Below are positions 1-7,520 of a stretch of DNA of 64,000 bases, piece by piece (position 1 is the stretch's first letter; the number at the start of each line of letters is the position of its first letter). The notes beneath the pieces are model-generated. The model searched no databases. It had not been told where the DNA came from and saw only the letters and a program-made list of their open reading frames with translations. This stretch comes from Bartonella elizabethae F9251 = ATCC 49927. GTDB taxonomy: Bacteria > Pseudomonadota > Alphaproteobacteria > Rhizobiales > Rhizobiaceae. The stretch is taken from contig NZ_JADB01000003.1 of the NCBI RefSeq assembly GCF_000518165.1, positions 1-64,000 on the forward strand. The letters run 5' to 3'. A program made the translations under genes and the position numbers.

Positions 1-1
1 G

Positions 2-175
2 TGCGCTCTGCTTTGTCTCGTTGGGTGCGCGGCAAATAGGGCAGTTTCTTGTGTTGGTTGGTTACCAATTTATTTGGACAAGCAAGATCTGACCGCGATT
101 AGTCCCAATTTAGCAAGAGATATATTGAAGCATAATCAACAGGGAGCACGCTTATGTGATTGGCAAAATGAGTAG
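2..175 (+). CDS. small phage-type lipoprotein, C-terminal part (5' end outside window)
   Basis: The frame is open from the window edge to the TAG at 173-175. It begins inside a hydrophobic stretch that ends in a lipobox (Leu-Val-Gly-Cys), so the mature protein would be a short lipid-anchored peptide. The rest is Cys- and Trp-rich, with a pattern (GWLPIYLDKQDLTAISPN, then ILKHNQQGA and CDW) that I recognise from small proteins in the lysis regions of alphaproteobacterial prophages. An Rz1-like outer-membrane spanin role is possible but not shown. The next gene overlaps its stop by a few bases, which is typical of phage operons. Confidence 0.5.
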   Translation, partial: CALLCLVGCAANRAVSCVGWLPIYLDKQDLTAISPNLARDILKHNQQGARLCDWQNE

Positions 176-386
176 AAAACAAAGTAATCAGGAACGAGAT
201 CTCTCAGAGACAGAACAACGGCTTCTTCATGAGATGATAGAAACCTATCAAGGCTTAAAGATGATGTCACGCATCATGAAGTGGATAGCCCTTATTGTCT
301 TTATGTGTGTAATCGATTTTGCCCGTTTCATGGACGCGCTAGGGAATAGCTTCTCACACTTAAAAAAATGGATAACCAAGAGTTAG
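168..386 (+). CDS. small single-span membrane protein, probably phage-derived
   Basis: This gene encodes about 72 residues from the ATG at 168; an in-frame GTG at 156 would add four. The N-terminal half is polar and charged and probably helical (SETEQRLLHEMIETYQG). One hydrophobic segment follows at roughly residues 37-56, and the end is basic. The ATG overlaps the stop of the upstream lipoprotein gene (ATGAGTAG), so the two are probably co-translated. By position and topology it could be a holin or other lysis accessory protein. I recognise no catalytic motif, and the function is unknown. Confidence 0.45.
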   Translation: MSRKQSNQERDLSETEQRLLHEMIETYQGLKMMSRIMKWIALIVFMCVIDFARFMDALGNSFSHLKKWITKS

Positions 387-447
387 ATATTTCTTCTGTA
401 AAAAAAGAGATTGATATTAATTATAAGTTAAACTATGTTTAACTATG

Positions 448-463
448 TTATACAATGTATAAT
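448..463 (+). promoter_or_regulatory. palindromic operator overlapping the -10 box of the toxin-antitoxin operon
   Basis: A perfect palindrome TTATACA-A-TGTATAA lies at 448-462 and overlaps a consensus TATAAT at 458-463, about 27 bases before the antitoxin start. A direct repeat of AACTATGTT lies just upstream (431-449). RelB/DinJ antitoxins bind such palindromes to autoregulate their operon, so this is the probable operator. The assignment is by inspection only. Confidence 0.5.
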
Positions 464-489
464 CACTAAAATTTTAAAGAGGAGGTATT

Positions 490-735
490 ATGAGTATAAA
501 AAGTGAACTTATAGCAGCTAAAGTAGATGTAAATTTAAAAAATGCATTTATGGCTATAGCTGAAAGAAAACACCGTCCAGCATCTCAAATTTTACGTGAT
601 CTTATTCGTATTTACGTTGAAAATAATAAAATACCTAATAAGGAAACGCTTGAAACTTTTCATAAAACCGACAGAAATGAAGATGTTTTTTATGCTAAAA
701 ATATTGCTGATTTGATGAAGCAACTGGACATCTAA
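490..735 (+). CDS. RelB/DinJ-family antitoxin
   Basis: This 81-residue protein has the expected size of a RelB/DinJ antitoxin. The N-terminal half (residues about 8-48) fits a ribbon-helix-helix DNA-binding fold: a short strand (AAKVDVNL), then two helices around KNAFMAIAERK and ASQILRDLIRIYVE. The acidic C-terminal tail would wrap the toxin. A strong Shine-Dalgarno (GAGGAGG, 479-485) sets the ATG at 490. It is followed after two bases by a YafQ-type toxin gene, the usual order of these operons, and it would repress the operon through the palindrome at 448-462. Confidence 0.85.
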   Translation: MSIKSELIAAKVDVNLKNAFMAIAERKHRPASQILRDLIRIYVENNKIPNKETLETFHKTDRNEDVFYAKNIADLMKQLDI

Positions 736-737
736 TT

Positions 738-1007
738 ATGCGTTCAGTGAGTTATTCAGGAAAGTTTAAAAGAGATGTAAAACGGGCAAAAAAACGTGGG
801 AAAGATATGCGAAAGCTTACAGAAGTTATGCAACTTCTCATTCATAAGCAGCAATTGCCTGCTATTTTAAATGATCACGCATTACAAGGCAATTGGAAGC
901 CTCGTCGAGATCTTCATATAGAGGCAGATTGGTTATTAATTTATATAGTTGATGAAGAGCGAGTCCATTTTGATAGGACAGGTACGCATTCAGATTTATT
1001 TAAGTAA
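738..1007 (+). CDS. YafQ-family toxin (ribosome-dependent mRNA endonuclease)
   Basis: This 89-residue toxin of the RelE/YafQ fold would cleave mRNA in the ribosomal A site when free of its antitoxin. Every residue reported as catalytic in E. coli YafQ is present with a constant offset of three: His47, His60, Asp64, Trp65 and His84 (E. coli His50, His63, Asp67, Trp68, His87). The N-terminus is strongly basic (KFKRDVKRAKKRGKD), as expected for rRNA contact. It starts two bases after the antitoxin stop. The intact active site suggests a working toxin and therefore a need for the antitoxin. Confidence 0.88.
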   Translation: MRSVSYSGKFKRDVKRAKKRGKDMRKLTEVMQLLIHKQQLPAILNDHALQGNWKPRRDLHIEADWLLIYIVDEERVHFDRTGTHSDLFK

Positions 1008-1124
1008 GAAATCGATAGTGAATTCTCAAAAAAATTCTGATTCGCATTAGCAATAATTGAGGAAAGTTTGAAAAAGATTTGTTAGAATCAGAGGAAATAT
1101 TTCTTCTCTAACAGGACTTTTTAT

Positions 1125-1493
1125 ATGCTTACATCTTTTGGTAAAATTTTACGCAAAATTCGCGTTGATCATTTTGAACGACTCTTAAATATGGCTGATA
1201 AATTAGGTATATCTGTAGCATTTTTATCTTCAGTTGAGATTGGCAAAAAATCCGTACCCGTTGGTATGGAAGACAAGATTATAGAGCTGTATGCCTTAGA
1301 TCAAGAGACAGCTTCTTTGTTAAGAAAGGAAGCTGATGTTTGTCGCAAGAATTTCACAATGAAATCTTCTAATTCATTGCAACATGAAACTATTGGTACG
1401 TTCGTTAAAAACTTAGAGAATCTTTCACAACAAGACTTAACAAGATTTAAAAAATTTGTAGAGAAATTTGATAAAAAAGCAGGCGTCCTATAG
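1125..1493 (+). CDS. XRE-family (Cro/CI-like) transcriptional regulator
   Basis: This gene encodes a 122-residue protein with an N-terminal helix-turn-helix (about residues 5-58: FGKILRKIR, then LLNMADKLGISVAFLSSVEIG), the layout of phage and island repressors. The C-terminal half (LLRKEADVCRKNF... to the end) is probably a dimerisation or partner region. It is not coupled to the toxin-antitoxin pair, from which it is 117 bases away. A frameshifted homologue of its C-terminal half lies at about 58829-59173. Its stop codon falls inside a sequence block repeated there. Regulatory targets are unknown. Confidence 0.75.
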   Translation: MLTSFGKILRKIRVDHFERLLNMADKLGISVAFLSSVEIGKKSVPVGMEDKIIELYALDQETASLLRKEADVCRKNFTMKSSNSLQHETIGTFVKNLENLSQQDLTRFKKFVEKFDKKAGVL

Positions 1494-1593
1494 AGGCATG
1501 TTGCAAAATCCTATTCCCTTACACTTATTCGGGTATCCCTTACCTCTTAAAATATACGTGAAATCAATATATTATATATAAAAAAATAGGTAA
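1489..1593. repeat. 105-nt tRNA-flanking block, copy A (beside tRNA-Glu)
   Basis: The block runs from the last bases of the XRE gene to the base before the encoded CCA end of tRNA-Glu. Aligned without gaps to 59115-59219, the first 30 columns match at about 25 positions, starting with a shared TATAGAGGCAT, and all five mismatches are transitions. The remaining 75 columns match at roughly half. Both copies are exactly 105 nt from the tRNA 3' end. Counts were made by eye. Confidence 0.6.
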
Positions 1594-1668
1594 TGGTACG
1601 CCCAAGGGGAATCGAACCCCTGTTTCCGCCGTGAAAGGGCGATGTCCTAACCGCTAGACGATGGGCGC
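1594..1668 (-). tRNA. tRNA-Glu (TTC), CCA encoded
   Basis: Read on the minus strand the gene starts GCGCCCA and ends TGGGCGT-A-CCA. The acceptor stem pairs over seven positions, with a G-T pair at 1-72. The anticodon loop is CTTTCAC inside a CCGCC/GGCGG context, giving anticodon TTC. The T arm reads AGGGGTTCGATTCCCCT. Its 3' end faces the phage-like island at lower coordinates. Confidence 0.95.
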
Positions 1669-1844
1669 AAACCAATGATGAGGCTTATAGAGAGGATCTT
1701 TTTACTTCGCAAGCCCTCAGGGGCATTTTTTTTAAAAAAAGTGTGCTTTATGGAATGATTTTTGAGTGTTTTTTGTTGGGATCATTTTATTTTTTAAGAT
1801 TTTTTGTCGAAAAAATATAGAGTTATCATGATGGATAGAAAATT

Positions 1845-1876
1845 TTACTGCAAATATCATTTACTGCAAATATCAT
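1845..1876. repeat. perfect 16-bp tandem duplication
   Basis: The unit TTACTGCAAATATCAT occurs twice in direct succession, at 1845-1860 and 1861-1876. It lies in a non-coding region and is probably a recent slippage event. Confidence 0.8.
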
Positions 1877-2084
1877 ATTGAGTGAATGATATTTTTTGTT
1901 TCATTTCAGTTTGAGGTTATAGATAAAAATAATCACAACAACATTTAAAAGATGTTTATTTTTGCATATTTTATTCATCTTTGTTTCATGCTTCTACATG
2001 TGAATATTTTGTGACTTGCTTGAGAGAGCTTTGATACAGAAAGCTGTTTATTTGAGCTTATCATAAAGAAAAACCATATAATTT

Positions 2085-2237
2085 ATGAAGGAGAAAGCCA
2101 ATATTTATGAGCAAGTTAACAAAGAGTACGAATCACATAAAAAGTTTTCTTTTGAAGCACAAGCCGTAGAAACTGTTCAATTTCAAAAAAAGAAAATTTG
2201 TAAGATAAAATGGAAGATATTGAGGAAAGTTCTATGA
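2085..2237 (+). CDS. possible 50-residue ORF, unknown
   Basis: An ATG at 2085 opens a 50-codon frame that starts MKEKANIYEQVNKEYESHK and reads like a charged helical peptide rather than random AT-rich translation. No clear Shine-Dalgarno is visible and I recognise no family. It may be a fragment of a lost accessory gene. Confidence 0.2.
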   Translation: MKEKANIYEQVNKEYESHKKFSFEAQAVETVQFQKKKICKIKWKILRKVL

Positions 2238-3097
2238 AATATCCTAAAAATTATTTTTTCTCAAACTTACTTTTGCACGATTGTAAAAAATTTAAATGTT
2301 TTTTATTTGTTCTCTTACATCTTTAGAAAGTTCTTTATTTGAAAATGAGGCAGTACAGATAAAGAGTTTATTGAGGTTTTTGTCATTTCAATTCGTTCGT
2401 TTTTCAAAAGAGTAGCAATAAGTTGAGATAAAATATGCGAATTTTGCAAATTTATTCTCCATATTTATAATGTTTCAGAATTATGCTGTACACATATGAG
2501 TTTTTGCTTTTTACTTTAATGTAAGGTTCTGTTTTTATATAGGAGAGCGTTAAGATTTTTGCATTAAAGAACGAGTTTAAGCTATATAATGGTAGGAAGG
2601 AATGTGGTATTATTTACTCATCTGCTTTATTTTATCCATTCTCCTTACGTATCACATAAGAGAATGTTTTTTGTTTAATACTTGTTGATTTAGAAGAGTT
2701 GTGTTTTTGTTTTCTTACTAAGTTTTCAATATTCTTTCGCTTGTTATTGATTTTTTTTGAGAGATTTTTTCTATCCTTTGTTGATAGAGTTGAGTTTTTG
2801 TGAGAAGTTTTTTGCCTATTTTTAAATAAGGAAATTTTAAAAGGAAACTTGCATTTATCCGTTTTGCAGATTTTCATTTTGAATTAATTTTTTTATAAAG
2901 GTTGTGAAATCTTTGAAAAAATAAATATTTTTATTTTTAGGAATTTTGATTGAACAAGCGGGGATAATTCTATTAGAAAAAAAGAAAGTGGAGTGAGCAG
3001 GGAATTTCTTTTGTTTTGAGGGATATAAGCATTCTTTGTGTCGAAGACACATCATTTAAACGATTTTTCAATAAAGATAGTGGGCAGTGGTTAAATA

Positions 3098-4414
3098 ATG
3101 GCAGAAGCTTTAAAAGTTGGTGTTGCGGGACTTGGTACGGTTGGTACTTCAGTTGTTCGAGCTCTATGTGAAAAAGCGAATAGTTTAGCTTGTCAATGTG
3201 GGCGATCCATCAAAGTCGTTGCTGTTAGTGCACGCGATAAAGGCCGTGATCGTGGAATTGATCTCAGTAATATAAGATGGTTTGATTCACCTGTGGAGAT
3301 GGCTGCTTTTGATGAGATTGATGTTTTTGTTGAGTTAATTGGTGGTGAATTGGATATTGTATATACTGCTGTTAAAAGGGCGCTTGAGGAAGGACATCAT
3401 GTTGTGACAGCCAATAAAGCTCTTCTTGCTCGACATGGAGTAGAGCTAGCTATAATTGCAGAACAAAAGGGTGTTTTTCTTCATTTTGAAGCAGCTGTTG
3501 CAGGGGGAATCCCTGTTATTAAAGCGATGAGAGAATCACTTGTCAGTAATCACATATCGCGGATTTATGGTATTCTCAATGGAACCTGTAATTATATATT
3601 AACACGCATGTTTACAGAAGGTCTTTCATTCAAAGATTGTTTAGCAGATGCACAAAGACTGGGGTATGCTGAAGCAGATCCAACTTTTGATATTGAGGGA
3701 AATGATACGGCGCATAAATTAGCTTTGTTAACAAGCTTAGCATTTGGAACAGCTGTTTCGTTAGATGATGTTTATGTTGAAGGAATTCATAATATTTCGC
3801 AAATTGATATTCGGGCGGCTGATGAATTGGGATATCGAATTAAGCTTTTAGGGGTTGCATTAAAAACGGATTCTGGAATAGAGCAACGCGTTCACCCGAC
3901 AATGGTCCCAACATCTTCAATGATTGCACAGATCAATGGTGTAACCAATGCTCTTTCTATTCAAAGTGATTTATTAGGTGAATTACTGTTTTCTGGTCCT
4001 GGCGCTGGAGGAATGGCAACAGCATCAGCTGTTATTGGTGATTTGGCTGATATAGCAAAAGCACGTTCTGATTTTCACTATGCACCTGTTTTAAGACGTC
4101 CAGCTTTAGAGCTTACTCCTCATAAAAAAGCACGCATTTCAAATCATGCAGGGGGCTATTTTATACGTTTAAATGTTCATGATCGTGCTGGTGTTTTTGC
4201 CACGGTTGCAAGGCATATGGCTGATAATCATATTTCGTTAGAGTCGATTGTTCAAAGACCTTTTATAGAAAACCAGATTGAAAAAACGATTATTTTAATC
4301 ACGCATGAAACAACAGAAGTAAATGTACGACAGGCACTTGCAGAAATTGAAAAAGATGGACATCTTGTTGCAAAATCTCAATTCATTCGTATTGAACGTA
4401 TGGCAGAGAATTGA
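3098..4414 (+). CDS. thrA: homoserine dehydrogenase
   Basis: The enzyme reduces aspartate semialdehyde to homoserine with NAD(P)H, the branch point toward threonine and methionine. The 438-residue length is usual for the monofunctional bacterial enzyme with a regulatory tail. The N-terminus carries the dinucleotide-binding motif (GVAGLGTVGTSVV). The central part shows family signatures such as TANKALLARHG, GGIPVIKAMRES, LNGTCNYILTRM and the catalytic region ADPTFDIEGNDTAHKLALL. A C-terminal ACT domain begins near residue 352 (YFIRLNVHDRAGVFATVARH), so threonine feedback is likely. The symbol hom is also used. glpX follows after 133 bases in the same direction. Confidence 0.95.
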   Translation: MAEALKVGVAGLGTVGTSVVRALCEKANSLACQCGRSIKVVAVSARDKGRDRGIDLSNIRWFDSPVEMAAFDEIDVFVELIGGELDIVYTAVKRALEEGHHVVTANKALLARHGVELAIIAEQKGVFLHFEAAVAGGIPVIKAMRESLVSNHISRIYGILNGTCNYILTRMFTEGLSFKDCLADAQRLGYAEADPTFDIEGNDTAHKLALLTSLAFGTAVSLDDVYVEGIHNISQIDIRAADELGYRIKLLGVALKTDSGIEQRVHPTMVPTSSMIAQINGVTNALSIQSDLLGELLFSGPGAGGMATASAVIGDLADIAKARSDFHYAPVLRRPALELTPHKKARISNHAGGYFIRLNVHDRAGVFATVARHMADNHISLESIVQRPFIENQIEKTIILITHETTEVNVRQALAEIEKDGHLVAKSQFIRIERMAEN

Positions 4415-4547
4415 TAATTTATATTGATTTGACAAGCTGGAATACTTTTATCTCTTGTGGAAAGTTTTTATTTTTGCCAAAAGCTTTACTTTTAGAGCTT
4501 AATAGGGCTCATATTTTTCTGGTATTTATTCGGTAGGATTTTTTCAC

Positions 4548-5534
4548 ATGCCCACAACTCAGAAGACTTTAAATGGACTTGACCGTATTTTGACACTTGA
4601 ATTGGTGCGTGTCACTGAACGTGCTGCTGTTGCTGCTGCGCGCTGGCGTGGACGTGGTGATGAAAAGGCTGCCGATCAAGCTGCTGTAGATGCAATGCGG
4701 AGGGAACTTAATCGATTACCTATTGAGGGTACAGTGGTGATTGGTGAAGGTGAGCGGGATGAAGCTCCTATGCTTTATATTGGAGAAAAAGTAGGTCTTC
4801 AAAATGGACTGGCAATCGATATTGCACTTGATCCATTGGAAGGAACAACGCTTTGTGCTAAAAATCTTGCCAATTCTTTAGCAGTGGTTGCCATTGCTGA
4901 AAAGGGAAACCTCCTTTATGCTCCTGATGTTTATATGAACAAAATTGCTATCGGTCCTGGTTATCCAAAGGGAGTGGTGGATATAGATGCTTGTCCTACC
5001 GATAATATTCATGCTCTTGCAAAAGCTAAAGGAGTAGCTGTTAATCAGATTACTGTTTGTATTATGGATAGGCCTCGTCATGAAAAATTAATTGATCAAG
5101 TGCGAGCGACAGGGGCATCGATTCGCTTGATTGGTGATGGAGATGTTGCTGCTGTTATTGATACAACTGATCCAGAAGAAACAGGTATCGATCTCTATAT
5201 GGGGATTGGTGGAGCTCCAGAGGGTGTTTTAGCATCTGCTGCTTTACGCTGCATTGGAGGACAGATGCAAGGTCGTTTGTTGCTTGATACAGAAGAGAAA
5301 ATTGCTCGTGCAGCCAAAATGGGGATTAGTGATCCTAATAAGGTTTATACAATGGAAGAAATGGCAAAAGGTGACGTTTTGTTCTCAGCGACAGGGGTGA
5401 CAGATGGTAATATGCTTTCTGGTGTTAAATTCACGCCACGCTACATCCAAACGGAAACTCTTGTTATGCGTTCCCATACGGGGACAGTTCGTAATATTAA
5501 AGCACAGCATAGAGATCATTCGAAATTTGATTAA
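4548..5534 (+). CDS. glpX: class II fructose-1,6-bisphosphatase
   Basis: This enzyme hydrolyses fructose 1,6-bisphosphate to fructose 6-phosphate in gluconeogenesis. The protein is 328 residues, the usual length for GlpX. Metal-binding signatures of the family are present: VIGEGERDEAPMLYIGE, then IALDPLEGTTLCA, and later GDGDVAAVI and GIGGAPEGVLASAALRC. It lies downstream of thrA and ends ahead of a long perfect inverted repeat that probably terminates transcription from both sides. I see no class I fructose bisphosphatase in the window. Confidence 0.95.
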   Translation: MPTTQKTLNGLDRILTLELVRVTERAAVAAARWRGRGDEKAADQAAVDAMRRELNRLPIEGTVVIGEGERDEAPMLYIGEKVGLQNGLAIDIALDPLEGTTLCAKNLANSLAVVAIAEKGNLLYAPDVYMNKIAIGPGYPKGVVDIDACPTDNIHALAKAKGVAVNQITVCIMDRPRHEKLIDQVRATGASIRLIGDGDVAAVIDTTDPEETGIDLYMGIGGAPEGVLASAALRCIGGQMQGRLLLDTEEKIARAAKMGISDPNKVYTMEEMAKGDVLFSATGVTDGNMLSGVKFTPRYIQTETLVMRSHTGTVRNIKAQHRDHSKFD

Positions 5535-5587
5535 ATATTTTTTCTTTTGTCATCCTTAGAAAAATAGAGAGATTATTTTTAGTGTCT

Positions 5588-5626
5588 ACACTTCCATGAA
5601 GGTCTAATATATCTTCATGGAAGTGT
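5588..5626. terminator. bidirectional terminator between glpX and ilvE
   Basis: A perfect 14-bp inverted repeat (ACACTTCCATGAAG at 5588-5601 against 5613-5626) surrounds an 11-nt loop. It sits between two convergent genes, 54 bases after the glpX stop and 26 bases past the ilvE stop. The plus-strand side is followed by TTTATA. Its position and symmetry support a shared terminator. Confidence 0.75.
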
Positions 5627-5651
5627 TTATAGATATGAGAATATCAACTTA

Positions 5652-6758
5652 TTATGAGAGCTGGACAGAATGAACCCAGCCATTTTTATCTTCTATATTC
5701 CCTTTTTGAAGATCAACTAATTGTGTTCGAAGTTGCTTTGTGACTTCTCCGACTGTTTCATTTCCGATAATAAATTCTCCTCCTTTATATCTAAAACGGC
5801 CAATTGATGTGACAACGGCAGCTGTACCACAGGCAAAGACTTCTTTAAGGTGTCCACTCTTTGCATCCTCTTGAAGCGATGCAAAAGAATAAGGACGCTC
5901 TTCTATCTTTAATCCTATTTGTTGAGCCAACTGCAAAATTGAATGACGTGTTATTCCTGGAAGAATCGTTCCATTAAGGGGAGGGGTTACGAGTGTGTTA
6001 TTATCCATAATAAAACAGACATTCATACCGCCAAGTTCTTCAATCCATGTATGTTCAACCATATCAAGGAAGAGCACTTGGCTACAATTGTTTTCAATTG
6101 CACTTTTTTGTGCAAGTAAGCTGGCTGCATAGTTTCCACCACATTTGGCAGCACCTGTCCCTCCTGGACCAGCACGGCTATATTCTGTTTCAATCCAGAC
6201 GCTGACAGATTTTTCTTCTCCTTTGAAATAGGATTCAACTGGAGAGGCTATGATACAAAAAAGATATTCTTGAGAAGGGCGAACGCCCAAAAAGTTTTCA
6301 TTGCCAAACATAAATGGACGAATATAGAGACTGGCGTTGGGATGATCAGAAACCCATTTTTGATCAATTTTTACGAGTTGATGAACGGCATCCAGAAAAA
6401 TATCTTTTGGTAATTCTGGCATGGCTAACCGTTTTGCTGACTCTATAAACCTTTGTGCATTGGCATCAGGACGGAAGAGCAAGATGCGTCCATCTTTTGT
6501 GCGATATGCTTTTAAACCTTCAAAAATTTCCTGTCCATAATGCAAGGCAGTACTTGCAGGGTTAATTTCTAAAGCTTTGTATTGAGAAATAACGGCGTTA
6601 TGCCAACCTTTGTTTTCCGTCCATTGAATAGTACACATATGATCTGTAAAAAATTGACCAAAACCCGGATTTTTTAGAATTTCTTCACGTTTTTCTTCTG
6701 GCAAAGGTGATGGGTGCTTTTCTATTTTAAAAGTAAGTGACGATAGGGGAGATTTCAT
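5652..6758 (-). CDS. ilvE: branched-chain-amino-acid aminotransferase
   Basis: This enzyme transaminates the keto acids of valine, leucine and isoleucine with glutamate in the last step of their synthesis, or in the first step of breakdown. The protein is 368 residues, the long form of fold-type IV PLP enzymes. The cofactor lysine is Lys205 in GTGAAKCGGNYAASL. Other signatures are ALHYGQEIFEGLKAYR and the phosphate-binding stretch near VFACGTAAVVTSIGRF. It is transcribed alone, convergent with glpX. Confidence 0.95.
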   Translation of the reverse strand: MKSPLSSLTFKIEKHPSPLPEEKREEILKNPGFGQFFTDHMCTIQWTENKGWHNAVISQYKALEINPASTALHYGQEIFEGLKAYRTKDGRILLFRPDANAQRFIESAKRLAMPELPKDIFLDAVHQLVKIDQKWVSDHPNASLYIRPFMFGNENFLGVRPSQEYLFCIIASPVESYFKGEEKSVSVWIETEYSRAGPGGTGAAKCGGNYAASLLAQKSAIENNCSQVLFLDMVEHTWIEELGGMNVCFIMDNNTLVTPPLNGTILPGITRHSILQLAQQIGLKIEERPYSFASLQEDAKSGHLKEVFACGTAAVVTSIGRFRYKGGEFIIGNETVGEVTKQLRTQLVDLQKGNIEDKNGWVHSVQLS

Positions 6759-7046
6759 AAGAAAAACCTTTTGAGAATGTTTTATTTTTTATTAATAAAT
6801 GATAATAAGATATTTTGATCATAACTGTATTATTAGCAAATCCTTTGTGTCAATGTTTTATTGTAGAACTCAAAGGCTATGGTTGATATTTTAATTCTAT
6901 TCTCGGCTCTTTTTTCCATCTTTATGCAGGTATTTGGAACCTTTATCTCTCTTTATCGTTTTCTCAAAATAAGTATCTGAATAATTTCATATATGCATAT
7001 TTTCTAGAAATTTAAAGGTAAGGGAATCGAGAAAAGGAAATCCACT

Positions 7047-7322
7047 ATGATTGATAAAAATTATCACACATATGAAGAACGTATGGCTGAAGAAAGAAAA
7101 GATCGTGAACAGCGTGTTTCAATCGCTAAGGGTATTTTTGCTATTCTTCTCGCGCTATTTATTATCTGGTTTATTTTTGGTTTTTTAGGATCTTTTTTTG
7201 CAAAATCTCCTGAACATAACTCATATTATAATACTCCAGAAAAAAACCAGAGCATAACAATGCCCCAAAAAGATTTAAATTCATCTCCTCCTGTACCTTA
7301 TACCTATAAGAGTACGCAGTGA
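7047..7322 (+). CDS. small single-pass membrane protein, unknown
   Basis: This 91-residue protein has a charged N-terminal helix (HTYEERMAEERKDREQRVS), one hydrophobic segment at about residues 29-52 (AILLALFIIWFIFGFLGSFF), and a Pro-, Ser- and Asn-rich tail outside the membrane. The upstream sequence GAGAAAAGGAAA can serve as a ribosome site for the ATG. I do not recognise a family. In related bacteria the space beside the SPOR gene holds nagZ and scpAB, so this gene lies at a synteny break. Confidence 0.6.
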   Translation: MIDKNYHTYEERMAEERKDREQRVSIAKGIFAILLALFIIWFIFGFLGSFFAKSPEHNSYYNTPEKNQSITMPQKDLNSSPPVPYTYKSTQ

Positions 7323-7482
7323 TTTTTTTGTAAACATAATCTTTTAAATAAAGCGAAAACTGACGTAGTTTAAAAAATAAAGTCAGTTTAAATACATAAG
7401 CAAAAAAGATTGAGATGATTTTAATTTCTGAAGTTTTTGATAAATCTCATTCAATGCTATTGAAATAAATGGCCTTAAAATA

Positions 7483-7517
7483 AATCATGTAACGGTTTTA
7501 ACAACCGTTACATGATT
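7483..7517 (-). terminator. Rho-independent terminator of the SPOR gene
   Basis: A perfect 15-bp inverted repeat (AATCATGTAACGGTT at 7483-7497 against 7503-7517) with a 5-nt loop lies just past the stop of the minus-strand SPOR gene. Read on the minus strand it is followed by TTTATTTT. Confidence 0.75.
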
Positions 7518-7520
7518 GGT

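Larger units (their letters stand above)
1..1593. mobile_element. end of a prophage-like genomic island abutting tRNA-Glu
   Basis: This stretch holds only accessory genes: the end of a phage-type lipoprotein gene, a small membrane protein, a toxin-antitoxin pair and an XRE repressor. It ends at the 3' side of a tRNA gene, which is a common integration target. No integrase is seen inside the window, and the left end lies outside it. The island call is an inference from gene content and from the tRNA boundary. A related repressor plus flank is found beside tRNA-Val near 59.1 kb. Confidence 0.5.
1669..3097. other. gene-poor, AT-rich stretch between tRNA-Glu and homoserine dehydrogenase
   Basis: About 1.4 kb has no gene I can support. 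It holds a perfect 16-bp tandem repeat (1845-1876) and a small open frame at 2085-2237. Two Lys-rich minus-strand frames (2632-2877 and 2855-3055) look like translated AT-rich DNA. A weak GCCC/GGGC hairpin followed by a T run lies at 1713-1733. The stretch may be decayed accessory DNA. Confidence 0.5.

Noticed and set aside
1594..1668. Duplicate tRNA-Glu 3' fragment as an attR site
   Set aside because: I found no second copy of the tRNA-Glu 3' end in the window. The tRNA-Val 3' end differs, so a classical att duplication cannot be shown here.
2632..3055. Two minus-strand frames of 81 and 66 codons
   Set aside because: They are Lys-, Asn- and Ser-rich translations of A/T runs, overlap each other, and have no ribosome site.
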